Assembly: GCA_030614715.1 (NCBI GenBank)
Contig: JAUWTM010000011.1
Span: 1-46,765 of the forward strand
Reading direction: 5' to 3'
Length of the DNA: 46,765 bases
Source: Planctomycetota bacterium
GTDB taxonomy: Bacteria; JAJVIF01; JAPKYR01
Under the pieces are notes generated by a model. That model was not told the origin of the DNA. It was given only the letters and a program-made list of their open reading frames with translations, and ran no database searches. A program made the position numbers and the translations under genes. Within the stretch, counting starts at the first letter, position 1, and each line of letters begins with the position of its first letter. This document shows, piece after piece, positions 1 to 9,200 of the stretch.

Positions 1-2
1 CA

Positions 3-935
3 ACACTCTTTGGTACCCCGGTTGACGTACGAGACACGATGGAACTCGATGAGGTAATCTGCGACACGCAGGCTACCTACAGGATCAAGATAGAAGATAT
101 GCTGCCCGACGATCTCGACGGACAGATGATGCTTATCACCGTTGAGAGCGCCAATCCTGATTCATTCGAGCCACAGATCGAGGGTGACACATCACCGTTC
201 GCATACCCGGATTCCCCCCTCGCAGCGTACTGCAACGCAGAGGTGCCGATTACCAACCTTACACCGCAGGGCAATTACGCGTACTGTTACTTCCTTCCAG
301 ACTGGTGTGCCACCATGCGTTACCAGTGTGCCAACGACGCTGATAACCAGCAGTTGCTTGCGAACATCATGTCCCAGAACATCGAGGGTTACTACAACGA
401 TTTCACCCGCGTTCAGATCTGGGAAGGCAAGACAAACACACAGAGCCAGAATGCCGATGCACTCGCGGCAACTTGCGCGAGCCTCGGGTACTCATTCCAG
501 AGAACTTATAACGATTACTTCGACGCAGGCGACAGCCGCGTGGTTATCGCAGTTGCACTGAACACAAGCGACCTGCCACCGGATCCACCTTTCACGCAGG
601 AAGAAGCTCACGACATGCAGGAGTTCATCGCGAACGGCGGAATGCTCTTCTTCATGTGCGAGGCGAGCGGTTACTTCGCTGATGAGGGCTACGATGAATT
701 ATTCGGCTGGATCGGGATGCTTATGGATTACGGCGGAGGAGCCGATCCTGAGTACTCCGACGGCTACACGACCAACATCACATGGCACTGGCTTACCGAA
801 GACATTGACATGTACCACTACTACACCTGCGGAACGTGGGTAACCATGGACCCGCACGTGCTTACACTGGTAGCGACAGAGCCTCAGAACGGCGATGCCA
901 GCCTGATTCTCATGTACCCGCTGCCGTTAGAATAG
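3..935 (+). CDS. C-terminal part of a large secreted-type protein (5' end outside window)
   Basis: The reading frame is open from the window edge (codon at 3) through the first ATG at 39 to a TAG at 933-935. That ATG has no ribosome binding site and no signal peptide, so I read this as the 3' end of a longer gene. The visible 310 residues are acidic and rich in Tyr, Cys and Asn, typical of an exported protein. The second half (RVQIWEG, then SLGYSFQRTY, then EFIANGGMLFFM) resembles the Rossmann-like core of glutamine-amidotransferase/DUF4350-type domains found in secreted proteins, where a short strand is followed by a glycine-rich turn. I see no convincing catalytic triad. Function unknown; the fold suggestion is inference. 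A hairpin terminator follows about 80 bp downstream. Confidence 0.6.
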   Translation, partial: TLFGTPVDVRDTMELDEVICDTQATYRIKIEDMLPDDLDGQMMLITVESANPDSFEPQIEGDTSPFAYPDSPLAAYCNAEVPITNLTPQGNYAYCYFLPDWCATMRYQCANDADNQQLLANIMSQNIEGYYNDFTRVQIWEGKTNTQSQNADALAATCASLGYSFQRTYNDYFDAGDSRVVIAVALNTSDLPPDPPFTQEEAHDMQEFIANGGMLFFMCEASGYFADEGYDELFGWIGMLMDYGGGADPEYSDGYTTNITWHWLTEDIDMYHYYTCGTWVTMDPHVLTLVATEPQNGDASLILMYPLPLE

Positions 936-1015
936 AACTAAATCGTAACAATTAACAACTCCGACATATTCACCGTCTCCAGAATGGACGGCGAAATAGA
1001 GGACTTCCAGAAGAT

Positions 1016-1046
1016 GACCCGGGATCGATCACCCCGGGTCTTTCTT
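1016..1046 (+). terminator. rho-independent terminator after the partial first gene
   Basis: Perfect 8-bp stem GACCCGGG (1016-1023) with CCCGGGTC (1033-1040), a 9-base loop, then TTTCTT. It lies 80 bp past the stop at 935 and points rightward. Confidence 0.75.
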
Positions 1047-1183
1047 ATTAGAGAGGGCAAAGAACGGTTGGGGAATGGTTGGGTCGGGGGACGGAAGGGG
1101 GTGTAGCGGGGTGTTTCCAGGATGGGGAGTTTTGGTGTTTCCGGTGTTTCCGTTTCCGGGGAGATTTTATGCAGCGATGCAGC

Positions 1184-1269
1184 GGGGACAGGCACCAAAA
1201 TTTACCGACATGGGCTTTATGGGAGGTTTGGGTAGGTTGTCGTGTCGGTAAATTTTACCGCCAGTCCCC
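1184..1269. repeat. REP-like imperfect inverted repeat (GGGGAC..GTCCCC ends)
   Basis: The left arm starts GGGGACAGGCACC (1184) and runs into AAAATTTACCGACA. The right arm (about 1242-1269) is TGTCGGTAAATTTT followed by ACCGCCAGTCCCC. The arms match over about 27 nt with a few mismatches around a 26-base centre. Ends of the form GGGGACWGGC/GCCWGTCCCC are typical of REP elements mobilised by RAYT (REP-associated tyrosine transposase) enzymes. No RAYT gene is in the window. Confidence 0.6.
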
Positions 1270-1276
1270 TGTAGAT

Positions 1277-1351
1277 CGTAGCCCGGGAATGCATTTCCCG
1301 GGATTCGATAATTTCTTCATACAATCCCGGCGAAGGGATCGCCGGGCTACG
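1277..1351. repeat. two-hairpin cruciform repeat with 10-bp outer stem
   Basis: Outer arms CGTAGCCCGG (1277-1286) and CCGGGCTACG (1342-1351) are perfect complements. Inside are two hairpins: CCCGGGAA/TTCCCGGG (about 1282-1302) and CCCGGCGA/TCGCCGGG (1326-1333 with 1339-1346). The inner and outer stems share bases, so they compete. It looks like a dispersed intergenic palindrome rather than a terminator, as no T-run follows. Confidence 0.65.
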
Positions 1352-1463
1352 GTGCATATAATTCGGTGCACCGATCCGCCGCGGCGGGTTGGTGGTTGAT
1401 TATTTGATGATGTGGTAATGGAGTGGCACGCTCCCTGACGGTCGCGTTTCTGATGGGGAAGTA

Positions 1464-1490
1464 GCCACCAACCTTACGGTTGGTGCACAG
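1464..1490. repeat. dispersed repeat copy (CCAACCTTACGGTTGGTGCACAG type)
   Basis: 27 bp that recur at 28594-28620 with a single difference (ACGGTTGG versus ACGGTCGG). A self-complementary CCAACC/GGTTGG hairpin forms its core. Confidence 0.7.
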
Positions 1491-1530
1491 TAATGCTCGG
1501 GGAAGGGTATTAGTTGGAATTCGGACACTA

Positions 1531-1556
1531 CCCCCTCCCTGACGGTCGGGGCACAG
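1531..1556. repeat. dispersed repeat copy (CCCTCCCTGACGGTCGGGGCA type)
   Basis: 23 bp identical, on the opposite strand, to 10963-10985. The 3' part, ACGGTCGGGGCACAG, resembles the 1464-1490 repeat, and a related shorter copy (CTCCCTGACGGTCG) sits at about 1431-1444. Confidence 0.7.
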
Positions 1557-1613
1557 TTATAAATGGAATGTTTATGATTTGGACTTGAGCGACAATGATC
1601 ACAGTGATAACCT

Positions 1614-2291
1614 ATGTGTATGGGTGGTTTTCTTGATGGTTCCTGGATCGACGATCCCGGTGGACGGTTTTCCAACCGGTACCACGCGGGACGTGCAATC
1701 GTTGAAAAGTTCGGTGACGTGTTCCGCAATCTCGAGGGGAAAGGGGTTGTGGTCGGGCTTCCAAGAGGCGGTGTCGAGATCGCTGCCGCCGTCGCGACAG
1801 AGCTCAACCTGCCAATCGATTTTCGATCGGTGAAAAAGGTCGGTCATCCGTTCCAGCCCGAATTCGCAATCGGCGCGGTCGATATCTCCGGCACATCGGT
1901 TCGGAACCCGTCTGTGAATCCCGACGAGGACCCACCAGATAAAAAATACAAACAATATGTCCAGAAAGCCCTGGAAGAAGCGAGAAAAATCGAGACCGAC
2001 CTGCGCGGGAGCGGAACTTCATACATCAGGACCGCCGACTGGTGCCTGGTGGTCGACGACGGTGCCGCGACCGGCCTGACTTTGCTGGCTGCAGTCAAGG
2101 GCCTGAAGAGCGAAGGGAAAAAAGTGTATGTCGCGGTACCTGTTGCCAGTACGCAGGCTAAGGACCTCATCGAAGAGGTCGCTGACGGCTTCTACACGGT
2201 TCAGCTCCCGAAATTATTCATGGCGGTCGGGCAGTTTTACGACGATTTCTCCCCTGTTCCGATCGAAGCCGTTCGAAAATACCTTCATTAA
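1614..2291 (+). CDS. phosphoribosyltransferase-family protein
   Basis: 225 residues of type I phosphoribosyltransferase fold. The PRPP-binding signature is VVDDGAATG (about residues 145-153), preceded by the hydrophobic strand CL and followed by LTLLAAV. An N-terminal VVGLPRGGVEIA block (residues 46-57) is the usual second glycine loop of the stand-alone phosphoribosyltransferases seen in many bacteria and archaea. The substrate is not evident; no nucleobase-specific motif stands out. Translation probably starts at ATG 1614, with ATG 1620 as an alternative; neither has a strong Shine-Dalgarno, so the first few residues are uncertain. The gene stands alone and ends at a terminator shared with the convergent porin gene. 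Confidence 0.8.
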   Translation: MCMGGFLDGSWIDDPGGRFSNRYHAGRAIVEKFGDVFRNLEGKGVVVGLPRGGVEIAAAVATELNLPIDFRSVKKVGHPFQPEFAIGAVDISGTSVRNPSVNPDEDPPDKKYKQYVQKALEEARKIETDLRGSGTSYIRTADWCLVVDDGAATGLTLLAAVKGLKSEGKKVYVAVPVASTQAKDLIEEVADGFYTVQLPKLFMAVGQFYDDFSPVPIEAVRKYLH

Positions 2292-2308
2292 CCCTGTCAA
2301 TATAAAAA

Positions 2309-2326
2309 AGGAGCCGTACGGCTCCT
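2309..2326. terminator. bidirectional terminator between phosphoribosyltransferase and porin
   Basis: Perfect palindrome AGGAGCCGTACGGCTCCT flanked by an A-run on the left, giving TTTTTTATA on the minus strand, and by a weaker AATCTTT tract on the right. It best serves the leftward porin gene. Confidence 0.7.
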
Positions 2327-2375
2327 GTAAAATCTTTATGTTGGACCTTGCTCAGTCGAACAGACTGCAGCTGAA

Positions 2376-3812
2376 TCACATGAAGTAAGTACTGATCTGA
2401 GCCACCACCCTCTGCTGTTCATCCAGCGGCAGCGACAAGCTCTCCATCGACAGGTAATAGATGAGAAAATCCGTGTTAGCCATCAGACGGTACTTGTAGC
2501 CGACCAGCCAGAATTCCCCGTCGGAGTAACCGCGAGTAGAATCGGCAAGCCACGGCAGCACCGAGTTAGGCTGCCTGCGCCCGAACTCGACCCAGCCCAG
2601 CCAGTCTCCGCGTTCCCTGAGCACCAGGTCGTTGAACGTGAGCGATGCCCATGCAGCACGCTGCCAGCCGGCTTCGTCCTCGAGTCCCGGAGCGGTGTCC
2701 TCAAGGTTGTGAAGGTAATTCAGCCGAAGTTTAAACGGCACGTCCGCCAATTGATATGTCCAATCCCAGTAAACCTCGATCGCACGGTAGTCGTCCGGAG
2801 TTTCCAGGCGGCTGAAGTCCCATCGGTTAGTGAGTGCCCCCGACATCATATCGGCACTTAGATGTGTCCAGGCCTCGTTGTTGATGTAATGGTACGTCAA
2901 AGCCAGGTGCGTATCGTCGAGAAGCAGGTCGTCCACACCGACCTGTGCGACGATGTAGAAGCCTTCCCGGGCGGGTACAAGCTCACCAAGGTAGAAGCGG
3001 AAATTGTTCCAGTCGAATCGCTGTGCCAGACCTTCGACCTGGACATCACTATCCATGACCATCGGGGTGGTTCTCCAGGGTGGGGCGAACTTACCGGCCC
3101 ACATGGTGAATCCGGGGTATGCTTCCGGCATCCATGTCATGTAGGCACGGTCGAACGTGACACTGTCGAATCCGAACGCGTCATCCATAGTGTCGAAGCC
3201 GGACTGACGGCTGCCCTCCTGGCCTGTCCGCATTCTCAACCCGAATGTCAACTCGTCGGTGACCTGCGACACGAAACCCCAGTGGGCCTGGAACTGGGCC
3301 CTCTGTGACTGTAACCCGGTTTCAGGATACTGACCATAAAATTTAAGCTGGAGGTCGCCGTAGGGATGGAACCTTCGGTCCATCTCGTCGAGATGGAGCA
3401 TTATCTCATCAACACTGCCACCGAGCCCATCCACAGTGCCCTCAAGTGCCTCGATACGTTCGGTGTTGCCCATTATCAACTCTCTCAGTTCGTCGATCTC
3501 GGGCTGGAACTCCTCCATCAACGCTTCAAGGATAACCTCGATATCGATCCCGGGATCCTCATCGACCATATCAAGGAACTGATCGTATAAACGCACGATC
3601 ACCATCGCAAATTCGTACCTTGTAAGGGTGTCGGGTCCACGGAAAGTTCCATCCGGGAATCCGGTCACAAGGCCTTCCTCTTCAAGGTAAACGACGGCAT
3701 CGTAGGCCCAGTGATCGGATGGCAGGTCTGAAAAAGTCGCGTGAGCTGCGGCCGGAAAGATCACCGTTAACGCAAGACACGCCACGATCACAAGATGGAT
3801 TCTACTGAGCAT
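2376..3812 (-). CDS. SLH-domain outer-membrane porin
   Basis: 478 residues. A signal peptide (residues 1-25, ending AHA) is followed by one S-layer homology domain (about 27-80: FSDLPSDHWAYDAV, then GFPDGTFRGPDTLTRYEFA). Next comes an acidic heptad-rich segment (about 85-145) likely to form a trimeric coiled coil, then about 330 residues of alternating aromatic strands of an outer-membrane beta-barrel. SLH plus coiled coil plus barrel is the layout of OmpM/Slp-type porins of cyanobacteria, Deinococcus, Negativicutes and related diderms, where the SLH domain tethers the outer membrane to secondary cell-wall polymer. The last residues (ISTYFM) end in an aromatic-Met pair rather than a plain terminal Phe. 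A GGGAGAG tract precedes the ATG. Confidence 0.9.
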   Translation of the reverse strand: MLSRIHLVIVACLALTVIFPAAAHATFSDLPSDHWAYDAVVYLEEEGLVTGFPDGTFRGPDTLTRYEFAMVIVRLYDQFLDMVDEDPGIDIEVILEALMEEFQPEIDELRELIMGNTERIEALEGTVDGLGGSVDEIMLHLDEMDRRFHPYGDLQLKFYGQYPETGLQSQRAQFQAHWGFVSQVTDELTFGLRMRTGQEGSRQSGFDTMDDAFGFDSVTFDRAYMTWMPEAYPGFTMWAGKFAPPWRTTPMVMDSDVQVEGLAQRFDWNNFRFYLGELVPAREGFYIVAQVGVDDLLLDDTHLALTYHYINNEAWTHLSADMMSGALTNRWDFSRLETPDDYRAIEVYWDWTYQLADVPFKLRLNYLHNLEDTAPGLEDEAGWQRAAWASLTFNDLVLRERGDWLGWVEFGRRQPNSVLPWLADSTRGYSDGEFWLVGYKYRLMANTDFLIYYLSMESLSLPLDEQQRVVAQISTYFM

Positions 3813-4126
3813 TTGTATCTCTCTCCCTCAAACGTGCTTTTACTGATATTTCAATCGCACAGAAATCTAATATTTATTCAATAACCAGCACCAGAATTAA
3901 CCGGCATCTGGTACGTCGCTGGTCCCTGGTCATCGTTAGTTCTTAACTGCGGATAGATTCCTTCTTAATGAAGTGGATGCTATCAGGATTCGCGTGGATA
4001 GTCAAAAATATGGAACGGAATTGTGTCAACACGCAACGGATTTTCATCAGCGACATTTCATAAGGTTTCGTATTAAAAAACCCCGGCTCAGACCGGGGTG
4101 TTTAGACGAAGTTTGTAAATCGCTGT
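3813..4126. other. intergenic region upstream of porin
   Basis: 314 bp between the leftward ArsR gene and the leftward porin gene. It contains the ArsR terminator (4081-4098) and an AT-rich stretch (about 3840-4075) that presumably holds the porin promoter. I see no gene and no clear operator. Confidence 0.5.
4075..4098 (-). terminator. terminator of the ArsR-type gene
   Basis: Stem CCCCGG (4081-4086)/CCGGGG (4093-4098) with loop CTCAGA. On the minus strand it is followed by TTTTTTAATA. It lies 29 bp past the ArsR stop. Confidence 0.85.
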
Positions 4127-4495
4127 TTACCTTCGTACCTTAGGCCTTGGCAGAAGCTTGTCCATCTGCGACTGCATCTCCTGCCTGAAGATCTTCCGAC
4201 AACTGTCCAGATGAGTCAGGCAATGAAGCAGGTTCTTGACGATGTCAGGCTGCTTCTTAACGAGGTAGTAGTAATTCCACTTGCCCCGTCGATGGTTGTC
4301 CACGAGTCCCATCCTCTTCAGGAGTCCCAGGTGGCGACTGACTGTGGGCTGGGGAACGCGAAGGACCTGCTGGATATCGCGTACGCATGCCTCTCCAAGA
4401 TCGTTCAGGAGAAACATGATCTTAAGGCGGCTCTCGTCGGCGAGTCCCTTATAAAGCCTTTCAATGTCTTTTACTGATGAGTAGATAATTTCCAT
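4127..4495 (-). CDS. ArsR-family winged-helix transcriptional regulator
   Basis: 122 residues from the ATG at 4495. A longer frame starts six codons upstream, but GGAGG sits 5 nt before 4495, which decides the start. The winged helix is classic ArsR: GLADESRLKIMFLLNDLGE, then CVRDIQQVLRVPQPTVSRHLGLLKRMGLVD as recognition helix, then the HRRGKWNYYYL wing. The arsenic-sensor motif ELCVCDL is here EACVRDI, so only one of its cysteines remains. Two further Cys lie near the C-terminus (LLHCLTHLDSC). Inducer unknown; metal or thiol sensing is possible but not shown. No ars or efflux genes are adjacent. It is divergent from the HDOD gene across an AT-rich gap. Confidence 0.88.
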   Translation of the reverse strand: MEIIYSSVKDIERLYKGLADESRLKIMFLLNDLGEACVRDIQQVLRVPQPTVSRHLGLLKRMGLVDNHRRGKWNYYYLVKKQPDIVKNLLHCLTHLDSCRKIFRQEMQSQMDKLLPRPKVRR

Positions 4496-4906
4496 TGTGC
4501 CTCCAGTTGGCATAGATTAATTTATTCGCAACAGTAATATAACGAATGAGACAACCGACGTCAAGGTGTATGAGAAAAATTTCACAATATTTTCTGTCCG
4601 GTAAATCACTAACTGAACCATCGTTCAATTACGATGGACAAATATCACCTTTACCCTTAATAGGTCAATATCTTAACCTCTAACGCAAAAACAATTGTAC
4701 TAAATCATTGATGAATACTGGCCTTAGATAGTCGAAACAACTCAATAGTATAGCTATAAACAAGTAAGTAACTCCTTACAATCAGTTGAGGTGTGAACAT
4801 TTAACGATGGTCAAGTCATTGGACTTTTTGAATGTATAAAAATATTGGTAATATTTGAATTTAATACCCCCGATACTATTATCGAGGGTACTATTAGGGG
4901 AATCAT
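4496..4906. other. AT-rich divergent intergenic region
   Basis: 411 bp, strongly AT-rich, between the divergent ArsR and HDOD genes. It contains the candidate operator at 4524-4547 and an imperfect dyad CCCCGATA..TATCGAGGG at about 4867-4888, just before the HDOD ribosome binding site. No gene is visible. Confidence 0.5.
4524..4547. promoter_or_regulatory. candidate ArsR-type operator
   Basis: Short dyad ATTCG (4524-4528) and CGAAT (4543-4547), 14 bases apart, lying 28-52 bp upstream of the ArsR start. Position and spacing suit an autoregulatory site, but the arms are short. Confidence 0.3.
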
Positions 4907-6127
4907 ATGCAGGTAGCCTGGATTATTGGAGCTTCACTTGCGACTATTATTGTCGTTGGTCTGATCCTGTACTTTTTCTTCAGAAGTGTAAAATTACCTG
5001 AAACTGATCTCGAAACGGGAGAGGACATACCGGATATCGATCTTCCGGAATCCGTAGCTCCCGATGTGCCCGACAAAGAAACTTCGTGTGAGCTCACAGA
5101 GACCGAAACAGTCGACGATAAACCTTGCGAACCAGAGACCCCTGCACCGTGCGAAGAGTCGGCGTCAGAAACTCCTGTCGAACCAATTGTCATCACTTTC
5201 CCCCAGTATCCGACCCTCGAAGACGTTGACATTGAGGTCGTGTTGCTGCTGGAAACCCTTACCGAGTCACTTCCCAAACTTCCGACAGTAACCTTCGACC
5301 TGCTTCCGGTCCTTGCACAGCCCGGTTCAGGCGCGAGGGAAGTAGCTACGGTGATCGAGCGTGACCAGTCGACTGCTGCAAAGATGCTCAGGTGGGTCAA
5401 CTCAAGCTTCTACGGCCTGGAGGGAAAGGTCACCAGCCTTCAAAGAGCTGTCACGATTCTCGGCCTGGACACCGTACGCTCTGTAGTGCTCGAGGAGTCG
5501 TTCTCCAGGAGCATGAAGATTGACGGGGTCCCGGGACTCGATATTGAGACGGTCTGGCGCCATGCCGCTGCTGCAAGTGTCGCGGCCAAGTTCCTCGCGC
5601 GCAAGGTGCGCGGGGTCGAACCCGATGTAGCCGCTACAGCCGGCCTTCTTCACGATATTGGCATGCTGCTGATGCTCATGACCGAGCACCGCAACCTGGC
5701 AAACGCGATTGAAGATGTAAAGGAAACCGGACGGCCGTTAATTGAAGCGGAATTCGACTACCTCGGCTTCAACCACCAGATATGGGGCGAGGCATTTGTG
5801 ATCGCGTGGCGTCTGCCTGAAGAGATCGCAGAGGCGATCGGGAAGCATCACAGCCCGCTGAAAGAGCCGTTCAATCCACTCGCAGTGGTTCTCTGGCTTT
5901 CAGATTACCTCGTATCGCATGTCGGATTTCCCTGCCCGAACGACAACGTACCGGTTTATACCGATGAGGAACTCGGAGCAATTATGGGCAGGGTCGGCCT
6001 GAAGCCGCCACTCGAGCAATACGTCTCCGAATCGCTCGTCCGCGAGATGCTCAGCGTCACCAAGTACTGGTCGAAGGATGAGGAACCGGAAATCGATCAG
6101 AGCAAGTCCACGGTTACCTTGTACTAA
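4907..6127 (+). CDS. membrane-anchored HDOD-domain protein
   Basis: 406 residues. One N-terminal transmembrane helix (about 4-25) is followed by an acidic, Pro- and Cys-containing linker (about 30-100) and an HDOD domain (about 115-330: LPKLPTVTFDLLPVL, then VIERDQSTAAKMLRWVNSS, then LQRAVTILGLDTVRSVVL). HDOD domains are relatives of HD phosphohydrolases that often act as signalling scaffolds without activity. Here LLHDIG (249-250), H290 and HH at 314-315 are kept, so metal binding is not excluded. The start is supported by AGGGGA a few bases before ATG. The domain should face the cytoplasm. It reads toward the large lipoprotein gene 148 bp downstream, with no visible terminator between. Confidence 0.85.
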   Translation: MQVAWIIGASLATIIVVGLILYFFFRSVKLPETDLETGEDIPDIDLPESVAPDVPDKETSCELTETETVDDKPCEPETPAPCEESASETPVEPIVITFPQYPTLEDVDIEVVLLLETLTESLPKLPTVTFDLLPVLAQPGSGAREVATVIERDQSTAAKMLRWVNSSFYGLEGKVTSLQRAVTILGLDTVRSVVLEESFSRSMKIDGVPGLDIETVWRHAAAASVAAKFLARKVRGVEPDVAATAGLLHDIGMLLMLMTEHRNLANAIEDVKETGRPLIEAEFDYLGFNHQIWGEAFVIAWRLPEEIAEAIGKHHSPLKEPFNPLAVVLWLSDYLVSHVGFPCPNDNVPVYTDEELGAIMGRVGLKPPLEQYVSESLVREMLSVTKYWSKDEEPEIDQSKSTVTLY

Positions 6128-6275
6128 CAGGACTTCGATGGAATCAGTACGATTGTATCTGGTATCCTAAATTAACGGATCACTGGTACCTTTCGTGATT
6201 GATCGATCCATGGTAACTTCTGATTAGGAAACCGCATTTTCTTACCCCCCACACCACATTTTTTCAGGAGTCAGC

Positions 6276-9200
6276 ATGAGGGTTTCAACTTATCTGTTAA
6301 CTGCACTAGTTCTATTGTTAGTCATCGGTTGCGCAGGTCACGATTCCGTTCCTGTATTACCGCAGGACCAGGCCACTACCGATGCCATGTCAGGTGGGCA
6401 GTCACACGAGTCCATTCCGGAGAATCGATATATTCTCGGGCTCTGGGTCGGCACAGTAAACGAGGATCGGACCCAGGTCGTTATCACACCGCTGCGAGGA
6501 GCGGAATTCCACCTCAACGCAACGAACATTCTCGAAGGCGGCATGTGCGCTGATTGTCTGGAGATCAGCAATCTGCATGCACCATTCCCCGGAGAACTCT
6601 GGCTCGATCTAACAATCCGTCATCCATACGATGATGGCCTGAACCTGACTATTTTCGATCCCCGAGCTATCTTCATATCGGGCGGTGACTACGATTTCAT
6701 CGAGTTGGGACGCACAACCGCATGGGGTGAGGACGTTCCGGTGTTGTTGAATCCGGATGGGTTCACACAGCTTTTCAATCCGACCGAGTACCCCGAGGAT
6801 TCATCACTTCCCCCGACATTGAAATACTGGACGGGACAGTTTGCGACCGGTGGCGATCTCTCCGCGACACTCAACCCGTACATCGCATATGCCAGTGACG
6901 AGCCTCGACGGATGTTCCTGCCGGGTTCTGAAGAAACATTAACTGTCAAGCTGGCGTTACCGTCCGGACCGCTGCAGTTCGGGTACGCGGTAGATGTCTG
7001 CTGGACCGATCCCGGCGGACCTGTCACCGATCCCGAAATCGATTTCCCACCCGATGCCAATTCCCTTGAGCCATACATGGTTGAGGTCAACCTTTGCGAG
7101 CCGCTGACATCGGAGCAGGGCGATGAATCGTGCGTACATGTGCTCGTATCGGATCACCAGGGTCAGCTTACACTCGGACCTGTGATGCTCGAAGCGCCGG
7201 ACCTCTTTTCCGGTACAGTCATATGCTCCTACTTCACACAGATCGATGAGGACACCTTCGATTACGCAGGCCAGATAACAAATGAATTCGGTGCGGAACC
7301 GGGCACGTATCCGATGCTGGTCAAATCGTACAGCATCGTGGATGATCCCAACCTAGGGGAGGTAAATGCATGGTTCGTAACGAAAGTAGACATTGTACCG
7401 GCAGGATCGCTCCATCCTGTAGCCGTGGCTGACCTTTATCCGGCAGCTCAATTTATGGATCAACCCGTCCATTTTTTCGATGACGGCTCTTACGATCCCG
7501 ACGGTGGCGAGATCGTCCTCTACGAGTGGGACTGGGACAGTGACGGCACATTCGATGAAGAGGGTCAGGACGTCTATCATTCATGGCCCTTAACCGGTAA
7601 TTACGAGGTTAATTTCAGGGTGACCGATGATGAAGGCATGACGGACGAACTCGATGAGCCGTTGAGTGTATATGTGTATGATGGAGAGATCGACTTTTCC
7701 TCACTGACTCCACCCTGGCTGAACTACACACCGAGATTGAACATCACCGAAGGTGACTGTTATGCTGTAACATCTGGCTTTTTCCTTCATTTCTACGATA
7801 TCTCCGATCCGTTGAATCCCGTATGGATCACCAGGATAGATGATTTGAAGATGTACCACGTTAACCATCTGGCATCAAAGGATGGATACATCTATATCGC
7901 CCAGGAGGATATCGATAACCCCCGGCTGAGTATTGTGGATGTAGATCCGGTGCAGGAGACCCACCTTGTTGGCTCTGTCGACATCTCCTGTGGATACCCA
8001 CTGTCGGTAACAATCAAGGATAACTATGCATGGGTTGGTTGTACCGGGTCTGGATCGGCGGGTCATGCCATATCTTTTGTCGATATTACAGATCCTGAAA
8101 GTGCCTTTGAGGCCGGATACGTCAACCTCATGGTCCTGCCTCATAATATTGCTTTCGAGAACGGTTACACGTATGTCGGCGATAATGGCGAGGGAACGGG
8201 GATATCAGTCTATGACATCACTATTCCCGATCAGATCGAGTACCTGCATACTTTCCACGTCGGGAGTGCCCACGACCTGATTGTCGATAACGGTTACACT
8301 TTTTTCTTCAACGTGTATGCCCAAATTATTGATATCACCCCTCCTGATTCTTACGTAGAAATAAATGAGATGGCATCCTTCTATGGCTGGGACTTCGAAG
8401 TAAGGGACGGATACCTGTATGGGACAGCTTCCATCGATGACGTTGGCGGCTGGGTTGTATATGACATCGATCCCCCAGAAGATGCCTTTGTTGTCGCGCA
8501 GATTCCGGACCTTATCGGATTCAACACGACCCTGACCGATGGATATGCGTTCGTTACCGACCAGGGAATCGCAACTCACATCAATGATATTACACCTCCT
8601 GAGACCTCAGAAACCGCAGCTTTCATCTACAGTCTTGATGGAAAGCTAACCGACCTTGCGATCGACGGCGACACCGTCCTGGTGTCGAGGGACGAATCGA
8701 GTTTCTGGCCAATCACGATACATAAGCCTGGAAATATTATCTCAGTAAGTAACAACGATCCTCAGACTGCCCAGATCCTCGACGTCCTTAACGTTGAATC
8801 CGGACCGGATGTGATCACCATTCACAATGGGTATCTGCTGGCTGCCGGCAATGAAAAATTCTACGTGGTAGACATCTCCAACGCTGAAATGCTCTCGATT
8901 GCCTCCGAAATACCAATAGAGGGCGATCCCTCTGATATCGCAATCGATGGATCATACGCTTACATCACTACATCCAGCGGGCTGGTCTCCATCGATATTT
9001 CCTCTCCGGTATCCCCGGTACTTACCGGTCTTCTTCCTCTGACCCACACTCCCCTGCACCTGGAAGTTCAGGACGGCTTCGCGTACATGCTGACTCACAT
9101 CGACACCCATCAAACCGGTCTCGATATAGCCGATATTTCCGATCCTGCCTTAATGACCTACGTGGACACGGTAATTCTCAACGGTCATATCGGAATGTTC

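Larger units (their letters stand above)
936..1613. other. repeat-rich intergenic region, no gene
   Basis: These 678 bp hold no convincing gene. They contain a terminator (1016-1046), a REP/RAYT-like palindrome (1184-1269), a two-hairpin cruciform element (1277-1351) and three short members of a dispersed repeat (about 1429-1446, 1464-1490, 1531-1556). A 106-codon frame at 1079-1399 runs straight through the palindromes and lacks a ribosome binding site. Microrepeats of GTGTTTCC lie at about 1110-1160. Confidence 0.7.

Noticed and set aside
1079-1399. 106-codon frame in the repeat-rich spacer
   Set aside because: It runs through two palindromic elements, has no ribosome site and low-complexity composition.
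4127-4495. Arsenic resistance operon
   Set aside because: Only the ArsR-type regulator is present; no arsB, arsC or acr3 gene is nearby and the CxC sensor is incomplete.
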